Source: Sphingomonas radiodurans (GTDB lineage: Bacteria > Pseudomonadota > Alphaproteobacteria > Sphingomonadales > Sphingomonadaceae). Taken from it: a stretch of DNA of 64,000 nucleotides. Shown piece after piece: positions 28,776 to 37,264 of the stretch. A model generated the notes under the pieces. The model saw only the letters and a list, made by a program, of their open reading frames with translations. It ran no database searches and was not told where the DNA came from. Location: contig NZ_CP086594.1 of assembly GCF_020866845.1 (NCBI RefSeq), positions 2,386,001 through 2,450,000 on the forward strand, given 5' to 3'. The stretch's first letter is position 1. Each line of letters starts with the position of its first letter. The position numbers and the translations under genes were made by a program.

Positions 28776-29431
28776 TGGCCGAAGCAGTGAAGGGCTGGGA
28801 TCGCAACCAAATGGCGGCGCGCGCAGCGAAGGAATTGCGCGATGGCTATTACGTCAATCTCGGTATCGGCATCCCGACGCTCGTCGCGAATAACATTCCC
28901 GAAGGCATGACGGTGACGCTGCAGAGCGAGAACGGCATGCTCGGCATCGGCCCCTTCCCGTATGAGGGCGAGGAGGACGCGGACCTCATCAACGCCGGCA
29001 AGCAGACGATCAGCGAGCTGCCCAGCAGCGTCTATTTCTCCTCCGCCGACAGTTTCGCGATGATCCGCGGCGGGCATATCGACCTGACCGTGCTGGGCGC
29101 GATGGAAGTCGCGGAGAATGGCGACATTGCCAATTGGATGATCCCCGGCAAGATGATCAAGGGTATGGGCGGCGCGATGGATCTCGTCGCCGGGGTGAAG
29201 AAGATCATCGTCGTGATGGAGCACACCGCGAAGGACGGCAGCCCGAAGTTCATTCCGTCGTGCACCTTGCCGCTGACGGGCAAGAACGTGGTCGACATGA
29301 TCGTCACCGATCTCGCGGTGTTCCAGCGCCCCGATCATGCGAGCGCGTTCCGGCTGGTCGAGCTGGCGCCGGGCATCACGGCGGAGGAAGTCGCGGCGAA
29401 GACGACGGCGGTCTACGAGGCCGCATTGTAG
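28775..29431 (+). CDS. scoB: 3-oxoacid CoA-transferase subunit B
   Basis: 218 residues. The catalytic Glu is Glu52 in [10 protein letters not shown], which forms the gamma-glutamyl-CoA thioester. [17 protein letters not shown] precedes it and [14 protein letters not shown] follows, both typical of the beta subunit. It completes the heterotetrameric CoA-transferase with ScoA. GAAGGACG lies 12 bases before the start, and the start is also coupled to the DUF5076 stop. Confidence 0.94.
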   Translation: MAEAVKGWDRNQMAARAAKELRDGYYVNLGIGIPTLVANNIPEGMTVTLQSENGMLGIGPFPYEGEEDADLINAGKQTISELPSSVYFSSADSFAMIRGGHIDLTVLGAMEVAENGDIANWMIPGKMIKGMGGAMDLVAGVKKIIVVMEHTAKDGSPKFIPSCTLPLTGKNVVDMIVTDLAVFQRPDHASAFRLVELAPGITAEEVAAKTTAVYEAAL

Positions 29432-29517
29432 CCACAAGTAATTCGGGCGCGCTTTCGACCATCATATCGCAACTAGCCTTTCACTCGCTCCGCAATCTCG
29501 GTTAAGAGCGCCGCAAT

Positions 29518-30948
29518 ATGGCTAGCCGTCCGCTTACCCTCTACGAAAAGGTCTGGGCCGCGCACGTCGTCGAGCGCCGCGACGACGGGACGTGCCTGAT
29601 CTACATCGATCGCCATCTCGTCCACGAAGTGACCAGTCCGCAAGCTTTTGAAGGGCTGCGCGTCGCCGGCCGCCGCGTCCGGCGCACCGATCTGACGCTG
29701 GCCGTTCCCGATCACAACCTGCCGACCACCGCGCGTGTCGATGCACAAGGGCGCGAGCTGCCGATCGCGGACGCCGACAGCGCGACGCAGCTGACCGCGC
29801 TGCGCCAGAATGTCGCCGAATTCGGCGTGCCCTATATCGACGCGCTCGCCGCCGCGCAGGGCATCGTCCATGTCGTCGGGCCGGAGCAGGGCTTCACGCT
29901 GCCCGGCACCACCGTCGTCTGCGGCGACAGCCACACCTCGGCGCATGGTGCGCTCGGCGCGCTGGCGTTCGGGATCGGCACCAGCGAGGTCGAGCACGTC
30001 CTTGCCACGCAGACGCTGCTCCTCAGCCCGTCGAAGACGATGGAAGTCCGTGTCGAAGGTACGCTCGGCTTCGGGGTCGGCCCGAAGGACGTGATCCTCG
30101 CGATCATCGGCCGCATCGGCGCCGCGGGCGGCACCGGGCACGTGATCGAATATACCGGCAACGTCATCCGCGAAATGTCGCTTGAGGGCCGGCTGACCGT
30201 CGCCAACATGTCGATCGAGGCAGGCGCGCGCGCCGGGATGATCGCACCCGACGATACGACGTTCGCGTATCTGAAGGGCCGCCCGATGGCCCCGAAAGGC
30301 GCGGAGTGGGACAAGGCTGTCGCATGGTGGCGCACGCTCGCGACCGACCCGGGCGCGACCTACGATCGCACGGTCGTCATCGATGCGAACGAGATCGCGC
30401 CGGCGCTCACCTGGGGCACGAGCCCCGAGGATGTCGTGTCGATCACCGGCGCCGTGCCCGATCCCGCCAGTTTCGCCGACGCGTCGAAGCGCGAGGCGGC
30501 ACAAAAGTCGCTCGATTACATGGGCCTCGTGCCGGGGACGCGCTTGCAGGACGTGCCTGTCCAGCATGTCTTCATCGGATCCTGCACCAACAGCCGGATC
30601 GAGGATTTGCGTGCCGCCGCCGCGGTCGCCGATGGTCGCCATGTCGCCGATGGCGTTCGTGCAATGGTCGTCCCGGGCTCGGGCCTCGTGAAGCGCCAGG
30701 CCGAGGCCGAGGGGCTCGACCGCATCTTCCTGTCGGCCGGGTTCGAATGGCGCGAGCCGGGCTGCTCTATGTGCCTGGCGATGAACCCGGACAAGGTGCC
30801 GCCGGGCGAGCGGTGTGCCTCCACGTCGAACCGCAATTTCGTTGGGCGACAGGGGCCGGGCGCACGCACCCACCTGCTCTCGCCGGCGATGGCGGCAGCG
30901 GCGGCGGTGACGGGGCGACTGGCGGATGTACGTGAGTTGTTGGCGTAA
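29518..30948 (+). CDS. leuC: 3-isopropylmalate dehydratase large subunit
   Basis: 476 residues, full length. [13 protein letters not shown] and [18 protein letters not shown] are aconitase-family signatures. The three [4Fe-4S] ligands are in GSCTNSR and [11 protein letters not shown]. With LeuD it isomerises 2- to 3-isopropylmalate in leucine synthesis. First gene of leuC-(35 codons)-leuD. No leuB or leuA lies nearby. The 86-bp gap upstream should hold the promoter. Confidence 0.97.
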   Translation: MASRPLTLYEKVWAAHVVERRDDGTCLIYIDRHLVHEVTSPQAFEGLRVAGRRVRRTDLTLAVPDHNLPTTARVDAQGRELPIADADSATQLTALRQNVAEFGVPYIDALAAAQGIVHVVGPEQGFTLPGTTVVCGDSHTSAHGALGALAFGIGTSEVEHVLATQTLLLSPSKTMEVRVEGTLGFGVGPKDVILAIIGRIGAAGGTGHVIEYTGNVIREMSLEGRLTVANMSIEAGARAGMIAPDDTTFAYLKGRPMAPKGAEWDKAVAWWRTLATDPGATYDRTVVIDANEIAPALTWGTSPEDVVSITGAVPDPASFADASKREAAQKSLDYMGLVPGTRLQDVPVQHVFIGSCTNSRIEDLRAAAAVADGRHVADGVRAMVVPGSGLVKRQAEAEGLDRIFLSAGFEWREPGCSMCLAMNPDKVPPGERCASTSNRNFVGRQGPGARTHLLSPAMAAAAAVTGRLADVRELLA

Positions 30949-30964
30949 AGAGGGGAAGCGTAAC

Positions 30965-31072
30965 ATGAAGAAGATCCTGGTGCTGTTGGTCGCAGGTTCG
31001 ATGCTCAGCGGCGTTGCGGCCTATGCGGCGATCGCCAAGCCTGCGTTGCTGGCAAAATCGCGGAGCAATTGA
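30965..31072 (+). CDS. 35-residue membrane or exported peptide between leuC and leuD
   Basis: [20 protein letters not shown] then [23 protein letters not shown] precedes the ATG with good spacing, and the TGA overlaps the leuD ATG (TGATG), so leuD translation is probably coupled to it. The sequence looks like a signal peptide or a single transmembrane helix with little after it. It could be a genuine small protein or a translational leader for leuD. It is too short for standard gene finders. Confidence 0.6.
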   Translation: MKKILVLLVAGSMLSGVAAYAAIAKPALLAKSRSN

Positions 31073-31698
31073 TGCAGCCGGTGCGTCAGGTCTTCGGCGG
31101 CGCCTATCCCTGGGGCGCGAAGAACATCGACACCGACGTCATCATCCCGGCGCATTGGCTGAAGACGATCACCCGCGCCGGGCTTGGCCGCGGCGCGTTC
31201 GAGACGGTGCGCGCGCAGCCGGGCAACATCTTCGACGATCCTGACTATGCCGGCAGCCCGATCCTGATCGCGGGCGACAATTTCGGCTGCGGTTCAAGTC
31301 GCGAACATGCCGCTTGGGCCCTGGGCGATATGGGCATCAAGGCAGTGATCGCGCCGAGCTTCTCGGACATCTTCTCCGGCAATGCGTTCAAGAACGGCAT
31401 CATACCCGTCGTTCTGCCGCAGGACGCGATCGACCGGCTGCTGGAAGTCGCCAGGACGGAAGAAATCACCGTCGATCTCGAAACAATGACCGTCACGACG
31501 CCCTTTCAGGATCGCTTTGCCTTCGAACTCGACCCGTTCCGCCGGCAATGCCTGATGGAGGGGCTGGACGAGGTCGGTCTGACGCTGGCAAGGGATACCG
31601 CGATTTCGAAATACGAGGCGATGCTGGATGAGCAGCGCCCGTGGATCGCGGGAGAGACTGATGCGAGGACTGCTGTCGAGAGCCCCGGGCGGGCCTGA
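31072..31698 (+). CDS. leuD: 3-isopropylmalate dehydratase small subunit
   Basis: 208 residues. [15 protein letters not shown] near 16-30 and [17 protein letters not shown] near 67-83 are the LeuD swivel-domain signatures. It partners LeuC. Its start overlaps the stop of the 35-codon gene, and its last 38 bases overlap the start of the following reductase gene, giving a compact operon. Confidence 0.96.
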   Translation: MQPVRQVFGGAYPWGAKNIDTDVIIPAHWLKTITRAGLGRGAFETVRAQPGNIFDDPDYAGSPILIAGDNFGCGSSREHAAWALGDMGIKAVIAPSFSDIFSGNAFKNGIIPVVLPQDAIDRLLEVARTEEITVDLETMTVTTPFQDRFAFELDPFRRQCLMEGLDEVGLTLARDTAISKYEAMLDEQRPWIAGETDARTAVESPGRA

Positions 31699-32662
31699 AA
31701 CACTCGAGATCGGCGAGCTGCCCGATCCCGTCGCCAAGCCCGGCGAAGTGATCGTCGCCGTCAAGGCGTGTGCGATAAACTATCCCGACGTGCTGATCAT
31801 CGAGGATCGCTACCAGTTCAAGCCGCCGCGCCCGTTCGCGCCGGGCGGCGAAGTCTCCGGCGTCGTCGAAAGCGTCGGCGAGGGCGTGACGACCTGGAAG
31901 CCGGGCGATCGCGTGATGGGCAACACCGGCAACGGTGGCCTCGTCGAGCGGATCGCGATGAAGGCCGACAATATCTACGCCGTACCCGACGAGCGATCGT
32001 TCGAGGAAGGTGCGTCGATGTTGCTGACGTACGGCACGACGATCCACGCGCTCGTCGATCGCGGCAACATCAAGGCGGGTGAAACGCTGCTGGTGCTGGG
32101 CGCCGCCGGCGGCGTCGGCCTCGCGGCGGTCGAACTCGGCAAGGCGTTCGGCGCGCGCGTCGTCGGCGCGGTGTCGAGCGAGGAAAAGGCGCAGGCTGTG
32201 CGCGATGCCGGCGCCGACGATGTCATCATCTATGGCCGCGCGCCCTTCTCGAAGGACGAGAGCAAGGCACTGGCCGATACGTTCAAGGAAAAGGCCGGAA
32301 AGAACGGCTTCGATCTCGTCTATGACGCGGTCGGTGGCGATTATGCCGAACCGGCGCTGCGCTCGATCGCATGGGAAGGGCGCTATCTCGTGATCGGCTT
32401 CCCCGCCGGCATTCCGAAGATCGCGCTGAACCTGACGCTGCTGAAGAGTTGCGACATCCGCGGCGTGTTCTGGGGCGCGCACGCCGCGCGCTCACCCGAG
32501 CAGAACCGCGCGAGCATTGGGCAGTTGTTCGATCTGTGGCGCGAGGGCAAGATCGCGCCGCGGGTGACCGAGGTGTTCCCGTTCGAGCGCGGCGGCGACG
32601 CCATCGCCAAGATGGCAGGGCGGGGCGCAATCGGGAAGCTCGTGGTGCGCGTGGCGGACTGA
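31661..32662 (+). CDS. NADPH:quinone oxidoreductase family protein (MDR, zinc-free)
   Basis: 333 residues. [19 protein letters not shown] near 34-52 and [18 protein letters not shown] form the GroES-like domain. [20 protein letters not shown] is the NADPH site. No zinc ligands. GGGAGAG precedes the ATG at 31661, which lies inside leuD out of frame, so the two overlap by 38 bases. It probably reduces quinones or enones, and its link with leucine synthesis is only positional. Confidence 0.88.
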   Translation: MRGLLSRAPGGPETLEIGELPDPVAKPGEVIVAVKACAINYPDVLIIEDRYQFKPPRPFAPGGEVSGVVESVGEGVTTWKPGDRVMGNTGNGGLVERIAMKADNIYAVPDERSFEEGASMLLTYGTTIHALVDRGNIKAGETLLVLGAAGGVGLAAVELGKAFGARVVGAVSSEEKAQAVRDAGADDVIIYGRAPFSKDESKALADTFKEKAGKNGFDLVYDAVGGDYAEPALRSIAWEGRYLVIGFPAGIPKIALNLTLLKSCDIRGVFWGAHAARSPEQNRASIGQLFDLWREGKIAPRVTEVFPFERGGDAIAKMAGRGAIGKLVVRVAD

Positions 32663-32732
32663 CGAAGGGGGACCAGTGTTGCGTCATGCCCGTTGCGCAC
32701 CTATCCCGGCGCAAACAGGAGCACGCAAACCT

Positions 32733-33056
32733 ATGACCACCTTCGACGATCGCGAACGCGCTTTCGAGGCCAAATTCGCGCACGACGAGGAGATGGCGTT
32801 CCGCATCGTCGCGCGACGCAATCGCCTGCTCGGCGTATGGGCAGCCGAGTTGATGAAGCTGACTCCCGAGGAAGCCGATAGCTACGCCAAGTCGGTGGTT
32901 CACACCGATCTGGAAGAGGCCGGCGACGGCGATGTCCTGCGCAAGATCCTCGGTGATCTTACCGCGGCGGGGGTCGAGATCGACGAGCCGGCGGTGCGGG
33001 CCGCGCTCGACGAGCAGACGATCGCCGCGCGGCGCCAGCTCATGGAGCTGAAGTAA
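32733..33056 (+). CDS. DUF1476 protein, F1-ATPase inhibitor zeta subunit
   Basis: 107 residues. The start MTTFDDRERAFEAKFAHDEE and the segment RRNRLLGVWAAELM match the alphaproteobacterial zeta subunit, whose N-terminus blocks the F1 rotor of ATP synthase. AACAGGAGC precedes the ATG. Two bases separate it from the BolA gene. Whether this copy inhibits ATPase cannot be told by sequence alone. Confidence 0.92.
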   Translation: MTTFDDRERAFEAKFAHDEEMAFRIVARRNRLLGVWAAELMKLTPEEADSYAKSVVHTDLEEAGDGDVLRKILGDLTAAGVEIDEPAVRAALDEQTIAARRQLMELK

Positions 33057-33057
33057 C

Positions 33058-33291
33058 ATGGCGATGGCGGCCGACGAGATCGTCGCGCTGATCCGTGCCG
33101 GCATCCCCGATGCGGAGGTCGAGATCACCGATCTTGCCGGCGATGGCGATCATTATGCGGCAAAGGTGATCAGCGCCTCGTTCGCCGGTGTGTCGCGCGT
33201 GAAGCAGCACCAGGCGGTCTATGCCGCGCTTGGCGGGCGGATGGGCGGCGTGCTCCACGCCTTGCAGTTGACCACTGGCGTGCCGAAGTAA
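33058..33291 (+). CDS. BolA family protein (IbaG/YrbA-like)
   Basis: 77 residues. Short BolA fold with the FAGVSRVKQHQAVYAAL segment that carries the helix-turn-helix-like signature and the His used in Fe-S/glutaredoxin contacts. The gene is two bases after the zeta gene and 31 bases before the CGFS glutaredoxin gene, its probable partner in iron-sulfur handling. Confidence 0.93.
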   Translation: MAMAADEIVALIRAGIPDAEVEITDLAGDGDHYAAKVISASFAGVSRVKQHQAVYAALGGRMGGVLHALQLTTGVPK

Positions 33292-33322
33292 CTGATTACA
33301 ACAGCTTCCCGCGAGGACAATG

Positions 33323-33649
33323 ATGACCGACGAATCCCATGCCCGCATCGATGCGGTGGTGAAAAACAACCCGATCGTCCTGTTCATGAAGGGCAGCCCG
33401 CTCTTCCCGCAGTGCGGCTTTTCGAGCCGCGCGGTCGCGATCCTCGATCATCTCGAGGCTGAATATGAAAGCGTCGACGTGCTGCAGGATCAGGGCATCC
33501 GGCAGGGCATAAAGGGCTATTCGGATTGGCCGACGATCCCGCAGCTCTACGTCGGCGGCGAATTCGTCGGCGGGTCTGACATCATGATGGAGATGTACGA
33601 GAGCGGCGAACTGGCCGAGCTGATCAAGGACGGCGCGAAAACAGGCTGA
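33323..33649 (+). CDS. grxD: Monothiol glutaredoxin, Grx4 family
   Basis: 108 residues. Active-site motif CGFS at 31-34 (PQCGFSSRAV), TIPQLYVGGEFVGGSDI for glutathione binding. It carries [2Fe-2S] clusters, often with BolA, whose gene is directly upstream. Tandem ATGs at 33320 and 33323, of which the second is better spaced from GCGAGG. Confidence 0.95.
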   Translation: MTDESHARIDAVVKNNPIVLFMKGSPLFPQCGFSSRAVAILDHLEAEYESVDVLQDQGIRQGIKGYSDWPTIPQLYVGGEFVGGSDIMMEMYESGELAELIKDGAKTG

Positions 33650-33873
33650 GGTTGGCGCGGGTACGGGCGGGGGTCGCGAGATCGAAGAAGCGACACACCC
33701 GCCCGGCTGAAGCGTAACCACGCTTGGCGCACGAACCACGATGCAGTGCGCGTGCCAGCTGAAGCAAAGTACCAGAAATGCGTGGTTTTTTCGGTTAACG
33801 GGCTGCCGCCGCCAGCGGCAGGTGTAAAGCGGGCCGACAGCGCTTTAGAAGCTTCGATTACCAACCAGAACCT
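33650..33873. other. Intergenic stretch without a convincing gene
   Basis: Together with palindrome copy B this 314-bp gap separates convergent grxD and lpdA. I see no gene, RNA signature or terminator with a T-run on the plus strand. A minus-strand frame running through here into grxD is low in convincing features and is treated as chance. Confidence 0.5.
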
Positions 33874-33953
33874 GTCACCCCGGACCTGATCCGGCGCCCG
33901 CGACCTCCCGACGCTTGGAAAGAAGCGGGACCCCGGCTCAAGGCCGGGGTGAC
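33874..33953. repeat. gtcaccccgg palindrome, copy B
   Basis: Left arm gtcaccccggacctgatccg (degenerate inner part) and right arm ccccggctcaaggccggggt plus gac. It lies between convergent grxD and lpdA, ten bases beyond the lpdA stop. Confidence 0.88.
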
Positions 33954-33963
33954 GGTGGTCGGA

Positions 33964-35370
33964 TCAAACGTGGATCGGCTTGCCCCGCACCGCCATCGCC
34001 GCTTCCTTGATCGCCTCGGAATGCGTCGGATGCGCGTGGCAGGTGTAGGCGATATCTTCGGATGTCGCGCCGAACTCCATCGCCTGCGCTGCCTGCGCGA
34101 TCATTGTCCCCGCGGGCACTGCAATCGCCCATACGCCGAGCACTCGATCGGTCTTGGCGTCGGCGATGATCTTCACGAAGCCGTCGGGCTCGTGGTTGGT
34201 CTTGGCGCGGCTGTTGCCCAGCATCGGGAACTTGCCGACCTTCACCTCGCCCTTTTCCTTCGCGGCTTCCTCGGTCAGCCCGACGCCGGCGATCTCGGGC
34301 CAGGTATAGACGACGCTCGGGATGATCGCGTGGTTCACGATGCCATGCTGCCCGGCGATATTCTCGGCGACCGCAATGCCCTCGTCCTCGGCCTTGTGCG
34401 CGAGCATCGGCCCCGGGATCACGTCGCCGATCGCCCACACCCCGTCTACCGAAGTGCGGAAATCATGGTCGGTCTCGATCTGGCCCCGCTTGTTCGGCGC
34501 CAGCCCGATCGCTTCGAGCCCGAGCCCATCGGTATTCGGCCGCCGCCCGATCGACACCAGCACGCAATCGGCCTCGATCGTCGATGCCTCGCCGCCCGCC
34601 GCCGGCTCGACCGTCAGCACTGCCTTGTCGCCCTCGACCGCAACGCCCGTCACCGTGGTCGATAGCTTGAACTCGATGCCCTGCTTCTTGAAGATCTTGT
34701 TGGCTTCCTTGCGCACGTCGCCGTCGAAGCCCGGCAGGATCTGGTCGAGGAACTCGACGCACGTCACCTTGGCGCCCAGCCGGCGCCAGACGCTGCCAAG
34801 CTCCAGCCCGATCACCCCGCCGCCGATCACCACCATATGCTCGGGCACCTTCGGCAGCTCGAGCGCACCGGTCGAATCGACAACGACCTTCTGGTCCACC
34901 GTCACGCCGGGCAGCGGCGTAACCGACGAGCCCGTCGCGATTACGACGTTCTTCGCGGTCACCGTCTGCTCGCCGACCGTTACCTTACGCGCATCCTCGA
35001 AGTGCGCGCGGCCCTTCAGCCACGTCACCTTGTTCTTCTTGAACAGATATTCGATCCCGCCGGTCAGCCCCTTCACCGCTTCGCGACGCTGGCCGTGCAT
35101 CGCGTCGAGGTCGAGCTCCGGGGTCACCTTGATGCCCAGCTTGGCCATCATGCCGTTCTTCGCGGCGTCGAAATACTCGCTTGCGTGCAGCATCGCCTTC
35201 GAGGGGATGCACCCGACGTTGAGGCACGTCCCGCCCAGCGTCTCGCGACTCTCCGCGCACGCCGTCTTCAGCCCAAGCTGCGCCGCCCGGATCGCCGCGA
35301 CATACCCGCCCGGCCCGGAGCCGATTACGAGCACGTCATAGTCGAATTCGCCAGCCACTTCGTCAGCCAT
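33964..35370 (-). CDS. lpdA: Dihydrolipoyl dehydrogenase (E3)
   Basis: 468 residues. FAD site VIGSGPGGY near 15-23, redox disulfide Cys49-Cys54 in GGTCLNVGCIPSK, NAD site VVIGGGVIGLELGS, and the C-terminal catalytic His in HAHPTHSEAI. It reoxidises dihydrolipoamide for 2-oxoacid dehydrogenases. No E1 or E2 genes are adjacent, so it serves complexes encoded elsewhere. The start at 35370 is by family alignment. Its Shine-Dalgarno site is weak. Confidence 0.96.
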   Translation of the reverse strand: MADEVAGEFDYDVLVIGSGPGGYVAAIRAAQLGLKTACAESRETLGGTCLNVGCIPSKAMLHASEYFDAAKNGMMAKLGIKVTPELDLDAMHGQRREAVKGLTGGIEYLFKKNKVTWLKGRAHFEDARKVTVGEQTVTAKNVVIATGSSVTPLPGVTVDQKVVVDSTGALELPKVPEHMVVIGGGVIGLELGSVWRRLGAKVTCVEFLDQILPGFDGDVRKEANKIFKKQGIEFKLSTTVTGVAVEGDKAVLTVEPAAGGEASTIEADCVLVSIGRRPNTDGLGLEAIGLAPNKRGQIETDHDFRTSVDGVWAIGDVIPGPMLAHKAEDEGIAVAENIAGQHGIVNHAIIPSVVYTWPEIAGVGLTEEAAKEKGEVKVGKFPMLGNSRAKTNHEPDGFVKIIADAKTDRVLGVWAIAVPAGTMIAQAAQAMEFGATSEDIAYTCHAHPTHSEAIKEAAMAVRGKPIHV

Positions 35371-35461
35371 TGGGGGCACTCGCCTCTGGATATGGGGATC
35401 GGGGTGCGACATAGACCCTCGAGACGGGGGTGCAACCCCGCGAGCCACTAGGAGACGCGGC

Positions 35462-36694
35462 ATGGACCTGAACTGGAGCCCCGAGGAACAGGCGTTCGAA
35501 GCCGAGGTGAAGGATTTCCTCGCAACCTCGCTAACCCCAGAGCTGCAGCGTGCCGGCCAGCTTTCGACCAGCGTCTATCCCGATCACCACGCCAGCATGA
35601 AGTGGCAGGAGATCCTGGTCGCCAAGGGCTGGGCCGCACCGCACTGGGCGCCCGAGCATGGCGGCACCGACTGGACCGTCGCGCAGCATTATATCTGGAA
35701 CCGCGAGCGTATCGCCGCCGGCGCGCCCGGCCTGTCGCCGATGGGCATCTCGATGGTGGCCTATGTCATCATGAAATACGGCACGCCCGAACAGCAGCAG
35801 TTTTTCCTGCCGCGCATCCTCTCGGGCGAGATCTTCTTCTGCCAGGGCTATTCCGAGCCAGGCTCCGGCAGCGATCTCGCGTCGCTGCAGACCAGCGCAG
35901 TCGAGGACGGCGATGATCTAATCATCAACGGCCAGAAGGTCTGGACCACGCACGCCAATGAAGCGAACTGGATCTTCGCACTGGTTCGCACCTCGAAGGA
36001 AGGCCGTCCGCAGCAGGGCATCACCTTCCTGCTGATCGACATGACCACGCCCGGCGTTGACGTCCGTCCCTTCACGATGACATCGGGCGAGCAGGTGCAG
36101 AACGCGGTGTTTTTCACCGACGTGTGCGTGCCCAAGGCGAACGTGATGGGCGAGATCGACCGCGGCTGGAGCGTCGCCAAATATCTCCTCGAATTCGAAC
36201 GCGGCGGCAACGCCTATGCCCCGGCGCTGAAAGCCCGCGCCGACGCCATCGCGCGCCACGCTGCACAGACGACCGGCAGCGACGGCGAACCACTGATTGA
36301 CGACGCGGTTTTCGCCTCGAAGCTCTCCCGCGCCCGCATCCGCGCCGATGTGCTCGAGATCATGGAGCTTCGCCTGCTTTCCGCCGCGGACGGCGACGGC
36401 AGCGTTGGTGCGTTGTCGTCGATGATGAAGATCATGGGCACCGAACTCGCCGGCACGCTGACCGAACTCGCGATGGAAGCGGCCGGCGACCGCGGCCTCG
36501 TCTATCAGCCACACGCGACGATGCCCGGCGGCGCCGTCCCCCGCCACACGCCCCCTGCCGACGGCTATGTCTCTGGCGAAACCTGGCACGCGCTCGCGCC
36601 CTTGCGTTACATGAACGAGCGCGCCGGCCCGATCTACGCCGGCTCGAACGAGATCCAGCGCAACATCATCGCGAAGCAAGTGCTGGGGCTGTAG
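35462..36694 (+). CDS. Acyl-CoA dehydrogenase family protein
   Basis: 410 residues. FAD/substrate signatures FCQGYSEPGSGSDLASLQT and the C-terminal PIYAGSNEIQRNIIAKQVLG are clear. It belongs to the group that includes mycobacterial FadE17/FadE26-like enzymes by overall look. It performs alpha,beta-dehydrogenation of an acyl-CoA. CTAGGAGACGCGGC precedes the ATG. It is divergent from lpdA with 91 bp between. No electron-transfer or other beta-oxidation genes are nearby. Confidence 0.93.
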   Translation: MDLNWSPEEQAFEAEVKDFLATSLTPELQRAGQLSTSVYPDHHASMKWQEILVAKGWAAPHWAPEHGGTDWTVAQHYIWNRERIAAGAPGLSPMGISMVAYVIMKYGTPEQQQFFLPRILSGEIFFCQGYSEPGSGSDLASLQTSAVEDGDDLIINGQKVWTTHANEANWIFALVRTSKEGRPQQGITFLLIDMTTPGVDVRPFTMTSGEQVQNAVFFTDVCVPKANVMGEIDRGWSVAKYLLEFERGGNAYAPALKARADAIARHAAQTTGSDGEPLIDDAVFASKLSRARIRADVLEIMELRLLSAADGDGSVGALSSMMKIMGTELAGTLTELAMEAAGDRGLVYQPHATMPGGAVPRHTPPADGYVSGETWHALAPLRYMNERAGPIYAGSNEIQRNIIAKQVLGL

Positions 36695-36720
36695 GTCAGG
36701 CAGCGTTCGCACCCACACAC

Positions 36721-36833
36721 CCGTTCGGCCTGAGGAGAGGCTGAGCTTGTCGAAGCCTCGTCTCGAAGGGCTGGCGAGCAATGTGCTTCGAGACGGCATT
36801 TCGACAAGCTCAATGCCTCCTCAGCACGAACGG
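36721..36833. repeat. Dispersed palindromic repeat, ccgttcg-bounded, copy 3
   Basis: Left end ccgttcggcctgaggag, right end cctcctcagcacgaacgg, with inner cgtctcgaag and cttcgagacgg and the pair agcttgtcga/tcgacaagct. It ends seven bases before the predicted -35 of the BlaI operon. Confidence 0.87.
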
Positions 36834-36840
36834 AAGCGTG

Positions 36841-36879
36841 TTGACTACATCCGTAATCACTGCGATTACATCCGTAGTT
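36841..36879 (+). promoter_or_regulatory. Promoter and twin operator of the BlaI/M56 operon
   Basis: Two copies of TACATCCGTA (36846-36855 and 36867-36876) start 21 bases apart, two helical turns. Each sits in an imperfect palindrome (GAcTACatccGTAaTC and GAtTACatccGTAgTt), resembling the TACA/TGTA operators of BlaI/MecI. They overlap a likely -35 TTGACT (36841-36846) and -10 GATTAC (36864-36869), spacing 17. Autorepression by the downstream BlaI protein is inferred. Confidence 0.65.
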
Positions 36880-36895
36880 GCAGGAGAAGCGAGTC

Positions 36896-37264
36896 GTGGC
36901 CGAACGCATCAGCGATGCCGAACATGCGGTGATGGAGGTGCTGTGGGACGAGAGCCCACTCACCGCGCAGGACGTGGCGGAACGCGTCGATCCCGAACGC
37001 GGCTGGAGCGCCAATACCGTCAAGACCCTGCTCGGCCGGCTGCTCGCCAAGAATGCGATCAGCCATGTCGAGGACGGGCGGCGCTACCTGTATCGCCCGG
37101 CGGTCGAGCGCGGTGATTACGTCACGGGCGAATCGCGCCGGCTGATCGACCGGCTGTTCGGCGGGAAGCTGATGCCATTGGTTGCGCATCTCGCCGAGCG
37201 CGACGAGCTTTCGGCGCAGGACATCGCCGAGATCGAGAAGCTCCTGAAGGCGCTGAAGCAATGA
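36896..37264 (+). CDS. BlaI/MecI/CopY family transcriptional repressor
   Basis: 122 residues from a GTG start. ISDAEHAVMEVLWDESPLTA and WSANTVKTLLGRLLAKNAI form the winged helix; the C-terminal part is a dimerisation helix bundle. AGGAG at 36882-36886 is nine bases before the GTG. In the family an M56 peptidase such as BlaR1 cleaves and inactivates this repressor, and that gene follows with an ATGA overlap. Target genes other than the operon itself are not evident here. Confidence 0.92.
   Translation: MAERISDAEHAVMEVLWDESPLTAQDVAERVDPERGWSANTVKTLLGRLLAKNAISHVEDGRRYLYRPAVERGDYVTGESRRLIDRLFGGKLMPLVAHLAERDELSAQDIAEIEKLLKALKQ

Noticed and set aside
29432..29517. Leucine attenuator or T-box before leuC
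   Set aside because: No leader peptide with Leu codons, no competing hairpins and no terminator with a T-run are visible.
33547..33864. A 105-codon minus-strand frame over the 3' end of grxD and the gap after it
   Set aside because: It overlaps most of grxD's coding sequence and has no ribosome site, motif or plausible fold. It might be a remnant of a repeated sequence but cannot be supported.
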